A stretch of 64,000 bases of DNA from Halomonas sp. GFAJ-1. Lineage in GTDB: Bacteria; Pseudomonadota; Gammaproteobacteria; Pseudomonadales; Halomonadaceae. The stretch lies in the NCBI GenBank assembly GCA_002966495.1, contig CP016490.1, forward strand, positions 1,550,001 to 1,614,000, written 5' to 3'. The notes below the pieces were generated by a model, which was given only the letters and a program-made list of their open reading frames with translations, was not told the origin of the DNA and ran no database searches. Every line of letters starts with the position of its first letter. Position 1 is the first letter of the stretch. This document shows positions 15,409-24,423 of the stretch, piece after piece. The position numbers and the translations under genes are program-made.

Positions 15409-17457
15409 TTACATCTGTGCATCTTCCGGCGGTTCGCCGATGGTGCCGGGCATCGCTTGCACGTGCCCCATCTGCTGGCCAGCCAGGGTGAGGAAGTGCA
15501 GGTGGCGCTCATACTCCGCGACTAAGTCTCCAATCACCTGACCACGGGTGTAGCCGTTAAGGTCTTTATCCTGGCCGCCTTCCGCTAGGTACACATCCAA
15601 GCGCACGTAGAAATCATCATCCACGGGGATGAAGCTTGGGGTGCGCATGCGGTGCGGGCACACTTGATAAACAAAGCTGGTGGCGTCACCGAAATCAACC
15701 TGTAACGTCAAGTTGGGCAGCGACTCACCTTCAACGTGCTCTTCGGTTACGTTGGCGGTTTGGCCACGGCTTTCAAGCTCCTGGGCAAACTGCGTCATCG
15801 CCGGACGAATAGAGTGCTCAATTGTCGCGGCGGCACCTGCACGATTCGAGGTGTCCAGCGCGCGATCCAAACGCTCGCGCCAGTCGCCGCCTGGGGCGCC
15901 ACCAGCAATCATGCGACGGGCGTCGGCTTTTTTGCCCTCAAGTTTCAGCGCTTTGTACATACCCACCATGACGGCGAAAATGACCAGCGAGAAAGGCAGC
16001 GCAGTAATGACTACCGCACTTTGCAGCGCAGCAAGCCCGCCTGCCATCAGCAGAGCAATAGTAATTAAGCCAATCACTGCCGACCAGAAAATGCGCAGCT
16101 TTACCGGTGCATCGTGGTTTACATCACTCAAAATGGAGGTGAAGTTGGCCAGTACCAGGGCCCCGGAATCCGCAGAGGTAATAAAAAACACGATACCCAA
16201 AACCGTAACAACAGCGGCAGTAATGCTGACGTAGGGGTAGTACTCAAGCAGGGTATAGAGCGTGGTTTGCGGGGTACTAAGCGCTTGCTCACCTAGCTCG
16301 GCAACGCCCTGGTTGGCGACCAGCTCAATACCGCTGTTACCGAATACAGACATCCACACCATCATAAAGGCTAGCGGAATAAACAAGGCGCCTGCGACAA
16401 ACTCACGAATAGTACGGCCGCGGGAGATACGCGCCAGGAACAGGCCTACAAACGGTGTCCAGGCGATCCACCAGCCCCAGAAGAAGATCGTCCACCACAT
16501 TTTCCACTCTTGAGCCTCTTCACCGGCAAAGGCGTAGGTATCAAAGCTGGCACCGACAAAGCCTGATAGGTAGTCACCGGCGTTATTGACGACTTTATCC
16601 AGTAGTACCAGCGTGTCGCCGGAAAAGAGTACGAACAGCATCAGCGCGAGGGCCAGCAACATGTTGAACTCAGATAAACGACGAATACCTTTCTCAACGC
16701 CGGTCACTACGGAAATCGTCGCCAATATGACCACCAGCACAATCAAGATCACCTGTACGCTCAGCGTTTCGGGCACGCCAAACATATAGGTGAGGCCATA
16801 ATTGAGCTGCATAACGCCAATGCCAAGGCTAGTGGCAATACCAAACACGGTAGAAATGACGGCAGTAATATCGACAGCATTACCAATGGGGCCGTGGATA
16901 CGCTTGCCGAGTATTGGGTAAAGGGCGCTGCGAATAGCCAACGGCAAGCGGTGACGATAGCTGAAGTAGGCCAGCGCCATACCCATCAACACGTACAGTC
17001 CCCAACCGGAGAGCCCCCAGTGCAGATAGGTTTGAACGACGGCATTACGCATTGCAGCTTGGCTTTCTGGGGTTAAATCCGGCGGAGCCAAGTAGTGGGC
17101 AACAGGCTCAGCAACGCTGAAAAACAGCAAATCGATACCGATACCTGCGGCAAACAGCATGGCTGACCAAGAGAGCAGCGAAAACTCAGGTCGTGAGTGA
17201 TCAGGCCCGAGACGAATGCTGCCAAACCGCGACATGCCAATGGCAACCACAAACACCAAGTACGCCACAATAGCGAGCATGTAATACCAGCCAAAGGTTT
17301 TACTCACCCAGGCCAGCCCAGCATCAAAAAAGGCGCCAGCCTGTTCAGTGAACACCATGGTGAGCACTAAGAAAATAAGGATACCGGCCATGCTGCCGTG
17401 GAAAACCACGGGGTTGAGGCGGTCCCGGGAGGGGGTGATGGGGTTGTCTTTCGCCAT
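15409..17457 (-). CDS. betT: BCCT choline/betaine transporter, BetT type
   Basis: A 682-residue secondary carrier with 12 hydrophobic segments and a long C-terminal cytoplasmic tail (~170 residues) of the kind that senses osmotic strength in BetT. Motifs include GIGIDLLFFSVAEPV and the BCCT signature around WWIAWTPFVGLFLARISRGR. It imports choline, or glycine betaine, for osmoprotection, fitting a halophile. The start is an ATG behind an AGGAG site (GAGGAGTCC). A TGAACGTTCA palindrome 50 nt upstream resembles BetI operators, suggesting derepression by choline. betIBA itself is not in the window. Confidence 0.9.
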   Translation of the reverse strand: MAKDNPITPSRDRLNPVVFHGSMAGILIFLVLTMVFTEQAGAFFDAGLAWVSKTFGWYYMLAIVAYLVFVVAIGMSRFGSIRLGPDHSRPEFSLLSWSAMLFAAGIGIDLLFFSVAEPVAHYLAPPDLTPESQAAMRNAVVQTYLHWGLSGWGLYVLMGMALAYFSYRHRLPLAIRSALYPILGKRIHGPIGNAVDITAVISTVFGIATSLGIGVMQLNYGLTYMFGVPETLSVQVILIVLVVILATISVVTGVEKGIRRLSEFNMLLALALMLFVLFSGDTLVLLDKVVNNAGDYLSGFVGASFDTYAFAGEEAQEWKMWWTIFFWGWWIAWTPFVGLFLARISRGRTIREFVAGALFIPLAFMMVWMSVFGNSGIELVANQGVAELGEQALSTPQTTLYTLLEYYPYVSITAAVVTVLGIVFFITSADSGALVLANFTSILSDVNHDAPVKLRIFWSAVIGLITIALLMAGGLAALQSAVVITALPFSLVIFAVMVGMYKALKLEGKKADARRMIAGGAPGGDWRERLDRALDTSNRAGAAATIEHSIRPAMTQFAQELESRGQTANVTEEHVEGESLPNLTLQVDFGDATSFVYQVCPHRMRTPSFIPVDDDFYVRLDVYLAEGGQDKDLNGYTRGQVIGDLVAEYERHLHFLTLAGQQMGHVQAMPGTIGEPPEDAQM

Positions 17458-17507
17458 GCAGGCGGACTCCTCTTGTTAGACAAAGTGGGGGTGATATTTA
17501 TTTTGAA

Positions 17508-17517
17508 TGAACGTTCA
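17508..17517. promoter_or_regulatory. BetI-like operator palindrome
   Basis: The perfect palindrome TGAACGTTCA lies within an AT-rich stretch 51-60 nt before the betT start codon. BetI, a TetR-family choline sensor, binds sites with a central GAACGTTC in other gammaproteobacteria. The assignment rests on this resemblance and the adjacent gene. Confidence 0.6.
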
Positions 17518-17595
17518 AATAAAATACGCGGTTTAGTTGTCCAGTTCAAGTCAACGTCCTCTCAACACTTGGCATTTTTAGGCGTCTAGAAACAG

Positions 17596-17620
17596 AAATG
17601 CCCGGCAAAGCCGGGCATTT
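17596..17620 (-). terminator. Terminator of the His-rich Spy-like gene
   Basis: An 11-bp perfect stem (AAATGCCCGGC at 17596-17606 with GCCGGGCATTT at 17610-17620), 28 nt beyond the minus-strand stop. On the minus strand it is followed by CTGTTT. Confidence 0.8.
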
Positions 17621-17647
17621 AATCGCAGTTAAAAAGTAAGTAAATGC

Positions 17648-18052
17648 TTACTCAGCGGCGTTTTCCGCTTCAGGTTTATCATGGTGGTAGCCACGCTTAC
17701 CGTGCCCACGCTCGCTGCGGTACTCTTCGTGAACTTCACGCATTGCTTCGCGCACTGCCTGCTGCTCTTCTTCGCTAAGAATCTCCGCGACCCGCGCGTG
17801 GTGCTCCTCGTGGAGTGCTTTTAACGCTTCACGGTGTTCGGCATGGGCTTCGTTTAACGCTTCTTGCTGTTCTTCACTTAGCTCCGCGCGCTGAAACACT
17901 TCCTGGCGGCGCTCTTCCATGCGTTCTACCATCTGCTCGCGGTCATAGCCGCGGCCTTCATGCCCTTCATGATGGCCTGCCTGTGCAGTGAACGCTAACG
18001 GCGTTAAAGCGACGGCGAGTAGGGCGGGGGCAAATAGCTGGCGAAGTGTCAT
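17648..18052 (-). CDS. Small His/Glu-rich periplasmic protein, Spy/CpxP-like
   Basis: A 134-residue protein with a signal peptide ending near AQA/GHH (residue ~25). The mature part begins with a histidine cluster (GHHEGHEGRG), then a long charged helix with LSEEQQEALNEAHAEHREA and LSEEEQQAVREA. These two repeats resemble the LTxxQ motifs of Spy/CpxP chaperones and periplasmic metal-binding proteins. The C-terminus is again His-rich. A role in envelope stress or divalent-metal binding is plausible but not shown. The gene is monocistronic, with its own terminator. Confidence 0.65.
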   Translation of the reverse strand: MTLRQLFAPALLAVALTPLAFTAQAGHHEGHEGRGYDREQMVERMEERRQEVFQRAELSEEQQEALNEAHAEHREALKALHEEHHARVAEILSEEEQQAVREAMREVHEEYRSERGHGKRGYHHDKPEAENAAE

Positions 18053-18124
18053 ATAAAGTACCTCTTGGTAACGAGTTAGCGTTTTAAATTGCTAATCAGA
18101 CAATCACAGTATGGTAGAGGCACG

Positions 18125-18139
18125 TGCAAACCGTTTGCA
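18125..18139. promoter_or_regulatory. Palindrome in the divergent promoter region
   Basis: TGCAAAC-C-GTTTGCA is a perfect 7-1-7 palindrome 73 nt upstream of the Spy-like start, in the divergent region with the esterase gene. It looks like a repressor site, but no regulator can be assigned. Confidence 0.4.
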
Positions 18140-18236
18140 TTAAGTGTGCAACAATCATGATCATTTAAGGCGCTAGGGGGTCATAGCGTTAGGGTGAGGG
18201 CCCGGTCAATCACGTGAGTTTAATAAGGAGGCATGA

Positions 18237-19154
18237 ATGCCAGCTCTACGCACTGTACGTCACTACCTTAGCCTAAGCGCCCTCGCACTTTTCATTAGCG
18301 GCTGTGGGGCAACCCACCAAGGCACCACGGGGAACCCGGCCATTGAGCAGGCCTCTCTCCAGCAGAAGACCGTTCCCTTTACCCGCTTACCGTCTCAGCG
18401 TTACACCCCAGCGGAGTGGCCCCAAGCATTAGAGGCCCGCGTACTGCTTCCTACAACTTCCGGGGCTGAACGGCGCCCCGCTGCGCTGGTGGTGCATGGT
18501 GGCGGTTGGCGTAATCGCGGCCCCGACGATATGGAGAGCATTGCCGAGCAGCTGGCCCAGCAGGGCTACGTGACGGTCAATATTGAGCACCGTTTTGCCC
18601 CCGAGTACCGCTTTCCCGCCCAACTGCATGATTTACAGCTGGCAATGGCATGGATTCACGCCAATTCAGACGAGTGGAACATCGATACCCAACGCATCGT
18701 CGGCGTTGGCTTCTCATCCGGAGCGCACTTAGTGAGCCTGCTGGCCCTGGCGGGCGAAGAGGGGCCATTGGCCGAGCCTTATGGCGGTGAACATACTCGC
18801 CTAGCGGCGGTGCTAGCAGGCGGTTTGCCGAGCGATTTGCTCAAGTTTAATGATGGCCGGCTAGTGGTCGATTTCATCGGGGGGACCCGTGCGGAAGAAA
18901 ACGCAGCCTATCGGCTAGCGTCTCCCGCCCGGCAGATCACCCCAGCGGCACCGCCGTTTTTCCTGTTCCATGGGAGTTGGGATCGGCTTGTCCCCGTTGA
19001 CCACGCCACCGATTTCTATCAAGCGTTGCAGGATAACAACATCGAGAGCGAGCTGTATCTGCAGCGCTTTCGAGGCCACTTCGCCAGCTTCTTGCTGCGC
19101 GGCAGTGCTATCGATGCGGGCATCGCGTTTCTTAACCGGCAGGTGATGCACTAA
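18237..19154 (+). CDS. Alpha/beta-hydrolase lipoprotein (esterase/lipase-like)
   Basis: A 305-residue protein with a lipoprotein signal peptide: the lipobox is FISGC with Cys at about residue 23. The hydrolase fold shows the HGGG oxyanion motif (VVHGGGWRNRGP), the nucleophile elbow GVGFSSGAH, an acid in the SWDRLVPVDHA region and the catalytic His in FRGHFASF. This pattern fits carboxylesterases of the BD-FAE or hormone-sensitive-lipase kind. It is probably anchored to a membrane on the periplasmic side. AAGGAGG precedes the chosen ATG at 18237; a second ATG at 18233 is out of frame. The substrate is unknown. Confidence 0.82.
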   Translation: MPALRTVRHYLSLSALALFISGCGATHQGTTGNPAIEQASLQQKTVPFTRLPSQRYTPAEWPQALEARVLLPTTSGAERRPAALVVHGGGWRNRGPDDMESIAEQLAQQGYVTVNIEHRFAPEYRFPAQLHDLQLAMAWIHANSDEWNIDTQRIVGVGFSSGAHLVSLLALAGEEGPLAEPYGGEHTRLAAVLAGGLPSDLLKFNDGRLVVDFIGGTRAEENAAYRLASPARQITPAAPPFFLFHGSWDRLVPVDHATDFYQALQDNNIESELYLQRFRGHFASFLLRGSAIDAGIAFLNRQVMH

Positions 19155-19163
19155 GCAAGGCGT

Positions 19164-19883
19164 TTACCCTTCCGGCTGATACTTATAGCCGACGCCATAG
19201 ACCGAGCGGATGATTTCCATCTCAGGGAGCGCTTCGTGGATTTTCTTGCGTAGCTTTTTAATATGGCTGTCCACGGTGCGCTCAGAAACGATGCGGTTGT
19301 CGCGGTACATGTGATCCATCAGCTGTTCACGGCTGAAAATCCGCCCCGGTGACTGCATCATTACCCGCAGCAATTGGAACTCTACCGCCGTCAGACCTAG
19401 GTCCTGGCCGTTGGCTAACGCCTGCCAGCCATCTTCATTCAGCGTAACCGGGGCTTGGCGTGCTGCCTCAGCGGGCTCAGTTACGTCAGCGGCCGCCTGG
19501 CTACGGCGTAGCACAGCTTTAACCCGGGCGACCACCTCGCGGGGGCTGAACGGTTTGCAAATATAGTCATCTGCACCCAGCTCTAACCCTAGCAAGCGGT
19601 CTACTTCCTCTACTTTTGCGGTGACCATGATGATCGGCAGCGTAGGCCACTGTTGGCGCACCTCACGGCAGAGCGTTAACCCATCTTTACCCGGCAGCAT
19701 AACGTCCAGCAGCACTAGGGCCGGTACCTGTTGGCGTAACCACGGCATGACCTCGTCGCCGTGACTAATGATTGTGGTGTCGAAGTTGTGGCTTGTTAAA
19801 TAGTCGGCCATTAGCCGGGCAATTTTGGGTTCATCTTCAACGATCAACAGTGAGGCGTCTTGAGACGCGTCTTGTAAAGACAT
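19164..19883 (-). CDS. OmpR-family response regulator of the RND efflux operon (BaeR-like)
   Basis: A 239-residue regulator. The receiver has LIVEDEPKI, the phospho-Asp in LVLLDVMLPGKDG and the Lys in YICKPFSP. The C-terminal winged helix has SREQLMDHMYRD and ERTVDSHIKKLRKKI, ending in RSVYGVGYKY. The ATG at 19883 (MSLQDAS) is preferred; an upstream in-frame start at 19937 lies inside the kinase gene. It is the fourth gene of adaptor-pump-kinase-regulator and likely controls the pump operon itself. BaeR of E. coli is the closest described arrangement. Confidence 0.87.
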   Translation of the reverse strand: MSLQDASQDASLLIVEDEPKIARLMADYLTSHNFDTTIISHGDEVMPWLRQQVPALVLLDVMLPGKDGLTLCREVRQQWPTLPIIMVTAKVEEVDRLLGLELGADDYICKPFSPREVVARVKAVLRRSQAAADVTEPAEAARQAPVTLNEDGWQALANGQDLGLTAVEFQLLRVMMQSPGRIFSREQLMDHMYRDNRIVSERTVDSHIKKLRKKIHEALPEMEIIRSVYGVGYKYQPEG

Positions 19884-19885
19884 AG

Positions 19886-21325
19886 TCAGCTCGCTAGGTA
19901 ATGGGTAGACGTGAGAAGAGGGAAGCGCAGCGTCCATTTAAGGCCGCCAAGGGTCGAGGCGTTGGCCTCTAGGGTGCCGCCATGGGCACTCACCAGCGCA
20001 CTGGCAATGGAAAGCCCCAAACCACTGCCGCCGCTGGCCCGGTTCCGCGAGCCCTCAACGCGGTAAAGGCGCTCGGTTAATCTTGTAAGCTCACTCTCGG
20101 GTACGCCAGGGGCGCTGTCTTGCCATACGACCACCGCGTGTTTGTGCTCAATGCTGAGCGTTACCTGCAACTCGCCGGGGGGCTGGGTATAGGCGCAGCT
20201 GTTATCGAGTAGGTTGCTCCACAGCTGGCGCAGGCGCTGGGCATCACCGCGAATCATCACCTCGGGGCTTATTTGGGTTATGAGCGTTAAGCCGCTCTCT
20301 TCAAGCCAGCGGTCGGCATCGGTTAAACGGCCGCTCAGGCACTCGCTCAGGTTCATGGGCGCGAGCTGAATATCCAGTGCTCCGGCATCGCTTTGGGAGA
20401 GCAGGCGCAGGTCAGTCACCAGCCGTTCAAGCTGGGCGACCTCCTGGGCTAACGAGGCGAGGTTTTCCTGGTTGAGGGGGCGAATGCCGTCCTGCATAGC
20501 CTCTATTTCACCACGTAGCACTGCAAGCGGGGTGCGCAGTTCGTGAGCCGTATCGGAAACCCAGCGCGCCCGGGCGTCGCGGCTGGCCTCTAGGGTGGCT
20601 GCTAACACATTGAAGTCCCGTGCTAGGCGAGAAAGTTCGTCACGGCCCCGTACCGCCAGGCGGGTATGGTAATCACCTTCGGTGAGGCGCAGGGTGGCGC
20701 CCGCTAAGGCGCGGGTGCGCCTGCCTAACCACCAGGAAAGCCCGCCCGCCAACAATAAAGATGCCAATACCAGCGAGACCACAATCACCACTAGGTTGCG
20801 CTGCTGGCGCTCCAGGAACCGGCTCTCCATGCGCTCCATCATATGTTGCGGCGGGCGAAACCCAAGGGCACCGATAGCCTGGTTGCCGCCGCTTTCCGCC
20901 ATGTCACTGTAGAGCGTTAGCCATCGCCAGTCGCTGGGGCCCTGGCGACGCTCGCTGGGCGCGATGACATAGTTGCCGTCGGTATCGCGCAGGGCAAAAT
21001 CCCGCGCCTCGCCCAGCGGGGAGGGGCGGTCGCGATGCTCCTGACCTAGCTCAAAGCGCACAATAAATGGCCAGCGCTCTGGGGACTGTTCTAGCCACTC
21101 CCAGCTGCCCTGGGTTTCCCAGCGGGTAATCAGCCCGTCGGCGAGCAGCGTTGCCCGCCGCTCTTGGGATTGGTTCAGGTAATCAATAAAACCACGGTCA
21201 ATACTGTAGGAGACCGCCAGAAACATACTTGCTGCAATGGCGACATTAACGCTCAAAATCGCCACAAACAGCTTTAACCCGAGCCGAGAGGGTCGCCATT
21301 GGCGGAGCGAGTCGAGCCTTGCCAT
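19886..21325 (-). CDS. Membrane sensor histidine kinase (BaeS-like)
   Basis: A 479-residue kinase with a first membrane segment at ~17-40, a periplasmic sensor of ~140 residues and a second membrane segment at ~178-200. HAMP (TRALAGATLRLTEGDYHTRL), HisKA with SDTAHELRTPLAVLRGE, and an ATPase domain with NLLDNSCAYT and GGSGLGLSIAS follow. The ATG overlaps the last base of the pump gene, and its stop is 2 nt before the regulator start, so the four genes are translationally linked. It probably senses envelope stress or toxic compounds exported by the pump. Confidence 0.9.
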   Translation of the reverse strand: MARLDSLRQWRPSRLGLKLFVAILSVNVAIAASMFLAVSYSIDRGFIDYLNQSQERRATLLADGLITRWETQGSWEWLEQSPERWPFIVRFELGQEHRDRPSPLGEARDFALRDTDGNYVIAPSERRQGPSDWRWLTLYSDMAESGGNQAIGALGFRPPQHMMERMESRFLERQQRNLVVIVVSLVLASLLLAGGLSWWLGRRTRALAGATLRLTEGDYHTRLAVRGRDELSRLARDFNVLAATLEASRDARARWVSDTAHELRTPLAVLRGEIEAMQDGIRPLNQENLASLAQEVAQLERLVTDLRLLSQSDAGALDIQLAPMNLSECLSGRLTDADRWLEESGLTLITQISPEVMIRGDAQRLRQLWSNLLDNSCAYTQPPGELQVTLSIEHKHAVVVWQDSAPGVPESELTRLTERLYRVEGSRNRASGGSGLGLSIASALVSAHGGTLEANASTLGGLKWTLRFPLLTSTHYLAS

Positions 21326-24300
21326 TAGCGAGCTCCTTCTGGGCTGGGTGGGTGCGGCTTACTCAGCCGTTCCCGAAGATTCTCAAGGCCGAGGTAAAGG
21401 CAGGGTACCAATACCAGCAGGATTACCGTTGCGAAAATCATTCCAAACCCTAACGAAATCGCCATGGGAATCATAAAGCGCGCCTGACGGGAAGTTTCCA
21501 ATATCATTGGGGCAAGGCCTAAAAAGGTCGTCAATGTGGTCATCATAATCGGCCGTAAGCGTCTGGTGGCGGCAGCGACAATGGCCTGCCGTGGGGCCAT
21601 GCCTTCGCGGCGCTTGCGGTTAGCGTAGTCGATTAACACCAGGGCATCGTTAATCACTACGCCCGAAAGGGCCAGCATGCCCAGTAGGCTGATAATCGAA
21701 AGCCCAAAGCCCATAATCATATGCCCTGCCACGGCCCCCACAATACCAAACGGAATCGCGGCCAGTACCAGCAGCGGCTGCAGGTAGCTTTTAAACGGAA
21801 TAGCCAGTAGCGCATAGAGGGCAGCAAGCATTAACCACATGGCGGTGCGCAGGGTAGCGAGATTATCGGCGGTATCCTGCTGGCGCCCGCCCATGCTGAC
21901 CTCAAGCCCGGGCCAGGTATTGCTAAGGGTGGGAAAAACATCTTCCTGCAGGGTAGCGAGTACCTGGTTAATCGACTCATCGCCTTCAGTGTCGGCGGTC
22001 ACGGTGATAATCCGCCGACCATCCACACGCTGAAGGCTACTTGAAGCTTGGCTGAGGGTGATATCGGCGACCCGTGATAACGGCACGCTCAGCCCATCAG
22101 GGGTGCGTATCGGCAGGCGGTAGAGTTCGTTTAAGCTGTCACGGTCCTGTTCGGGCAGGCGCACTTCAACGCTCACCTCCCGCCGACCAATAAACTGCTC
22201 GACGGCGGTAGCCCCTTGAAGGGGCGCCCGTAGCGCCTGGGCAAGATCGCTACCGGTTAAGCCCAGCGCACGCCCTTCAGCGGAAAGGCGCATTTCAAGC
22301 TGCGGCTTGCCATCGCCTAAACCGCTGTCGATGTCGGTTAACCCGTACTCGCCCAGCAGCTCTGCCAGCCGGGCGGCGGCGGCTTCCAGTACCAGGGTAT
22401 CCGGATGAGAGAGGCGTAGGCTCAGCGCCGCGCCGCTGCCTGGGCCGCCAAAGTCTGATTCAAAGCGCACCGACTGCGCGCCGACTAAATCGCCGGTTAG
22501 CTCACGCCACTCTCGGGCAATACGGGAAGGCGGCCACGCTTCCAAGCTGTCTCTAGCAATATCCAAACGAACGGAGAGGCTTTCACCGTCCAGACGGCTG
22601 CGGGAGCTGCTAAAGCTGAGCGTCTCTTCTTGCTCGCTTAGTTGCTCGGCGGCTTGCAGCAGTTGCTGGCTAAGCTCCCGGCTAACGCTGATATGGCTGC
22701 CAATAGGTAGGGTAACGCTGGCTTGCACCTGATCAGACTCTGCCCGCGGCATTAGCGAAAAGCCCAGTCGCCCGCTCATTGCCCAGGCCAGCGCGATGGA
22801 GAGCACCGCCACGCCAATGGCGACAGTAAGCAGGCGTTGATTGAGTGCCCGCTGCAAAAATGGCTCGAACTGTTGGTAAGTAAAGTGGTGCAAGCCACCC
22901 TGCATGCGCTGGCGAACGGCTTCAATGGGGCGTTGCCAGGCGGGCGTTTGGCGCGGTTTGCGGCTGTGGGCAAGGTGGGCGGGAAGAATAAACAGCGCTT
23001 CCACCCAGGAGATTAAGAACACGGTAATCACCACCACCGGTACCGTGGCGAAAATGAGCCCTAAAAAACCGGGTAAAAACAGCAGCGGCAAAAATGCCAC
23101 AATATTAGAAAGAATGGCAAAGGTGAGCGGGACGGCAATTTCCCCCGCGCCCTTCACCGCCGCATCGCGCAGTGAGTAGCCCTCCTCGCGGTAGCTGTAG
23201 ATGTTCTCGCCCACCATAATGGCGTCATCCACCACAATGCCAAGTGCGATGATAAAGGCGAACATCGACATCATATTCAGCGACACACCGATCCACGGCA
23301 GGAACAGCATGGCGCCTAAAAACGCGGTGGGAATGCCCAGGGTTACCCAGAATGCCAGTCGTGCTTCCAAAAACAGCGCCATCAGGATCATGACTAGCGC
23401 AAGGCCCATCCAGGCGTTTTTCAGCAGCAGGCTAAGGCGGTCTTCGTAAATGACCGAGCTATCCCGGGAAACATCCAGGCTGACACCCTCAGGCAGGTTG
23501 GCGCGCAGTTGCTCAAGTTCGCCGTAAATCGCGTTGGAAATGCTGGTGGGGGTTTGATTGCCAATTTGATAGACATCCACTGAAAGCCCCGGCTGGCCGT
23601 TGTAGAACTCCTCGCGGTCGGTTTCTGCAAAGCCCTCACTTACCCTGGCGATATCACCCAGCACAACCTGGGCGCCTTGGGCAGTGGTTAGAATAGGCAG
23701 CTGGGCGAATTCAGTGGCGCTGTTACGCCGCCCTTGGTAACGGATTAACCACTCACCTTCGGCGGTGGTGAGCTGGCCGCTGGCTAAGTCCAGCGCCTCT
23801 TCGGCGATGCGGCTGGCAAGCTGCTGGTGGTCCAGCCCGTAGCGCTCAATGGCTTCGTCGTTTAGGTGAACCTGGATTTCGCGATCACGGTTGCCGGAAA
23901 GCTCAACCCGGGAAATACCGCTGGTGGCCTGTAGTTCGGCGCGCACGTCTTCGGCGGCGTCGTGGAGCGCTGCCAGGCCCACCGAGCCGTAGACCTGAAG
24001 GCTAACCACGCTGCGCGAGCGGCCTGCTAAGGTAAAACGGGGTGGGTCGGCAGCGCTGGGCAGGGTAGTAATCGCATTCACCGCCTGCTGAATATCCTGA
24101 TAAGCGCGCATTACTTCAACGCCATCAGTCAGCGTTGCTCTCAGCACAGCGCTTCCTTCGCTGGCGCTGGCGGTGAGTTCATCAATGCCTTCTACATTGG
24201 CAATGGCGGCTTCTACGGGGAGTAGAAGGCTCTGCTCCACGTCTTCCGGGGTGGCGCCGGGGTAGCTAATAGTGACTTGAACAATTTCAGTCTCAAACTC

Positions 24301-24423
24301 AGGGAATACCTCTTTTTTGATCGCAAGCGACGCGAAGAGGCCGCCGACGATAAATAGCACCATCAAAAGGTTAGGCGCCACACCGTGGTCGACCATCCAA
24401 GCCAGCGGGCCACGGCGGGTCAT
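21325..24423 (-). CDS. RND-family efflux pump, inner-membrane component
   Basis: A 1032-residue proton-driven exporter with the duplicated RND layout: a membrane helix, a large periplasmic loop, a five-to-six-helix block, then a repeat. Family landmarks are YPGATPEDVEQ near the start of the first periplasmic loop, GIVVDDAIMVGENIYSY with the DD proton-relay pair in TM4, and the matching GVVINDALVLIDYANR in TM10. The length is normal for AcrB/MexB-type pumps. It overlaps both the adaptor gene (4 nt) and the kinase gene (1 nt). No outer-membrane channel gene is present, so it probably uses a TolC encoded elsewhere. Confidence 0.92.
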   Translation of the reverse strand: MTRRGPLAWMVDHGVAPNLLMVLFIVGGLFASLAIKKEVFPEFETEIVQVTISYPGATPEDVEQSLLLPVEAAIANVEGIDELTASASEGSAVLRATLTDGVEVMRAYQDIQQAVNAITTLPSAADPPRFTLAGRSRSVVSLQVYGSVGLAALHDAAEDVRAELQATSGISRVELSGNRDREIQVHLNDEAIERYGLDHQQLASRIAEEALDLASGQLTTAEGEWLIRYQGRRNSATEFAQLPILTTAQGAQVVLGDIARVSEGFAETDREEFYNGQPGLSVDVYQIGNQTPTSISNAIYGELEQLRANLPEGVSLDVSRDSSVIYEDRLSLLLKNAWMGLALVMILMALFLEARLAFWVTLGIPTAFLGAMLFLPWIGVSLNMMSMFAFIIALGIVVDDAIMVGENIYSYREEGYSLRDAAVKGAGEIAVPLTFAILSNIVAFLPLLFLPGFLGLIFATVPVVVITVFLISWVEALFILPAHLAHSRKPRQTPAWQRPIEAVRQRMQGGLHHFTYQQFEPFLQRALNQRLLTVAIGVAVLSIALAWAMSGRLGFSLMPRAESDQVQASVTLPIGSHISVSRELSQQLLQAAEQLSEQEETLSFSSSRSRLDGESLSVRLDIARDSLEAWPPSRIAREWRELTGDLVGAQSVRFESDFGGPGSGAALSLRLSHPDTLVLEAAAARLAELLGEYGLTDIDSGLGDGKPQLEMRLSAEGRALGLTGSDLAQALRAPLQGATAVEQFIGRREVSVEVRLPEQDRDSLNELYRLPIRTPDGLSVPLSRVADITLSQASSSLQRVDGRRIITVTADTEGDESINQVLATLQEDVFPTLSNTWPGLEVSMGGRQQDTADNLATLRTAMWLMLAALYALLAIPFKSYLQPLLVLAAIPFGIVGAVAGHMIMGFGLSIISLLGMLALSGVVINDALVLIDYANRKRREGMAPRQAIVAAATRRLRPIMMTTLTTFLGLAPMILETSRQARFMIPMAISLGFGMIFATVILLVLVPCLYLGLENLRERLSKPHPPSPEGAR

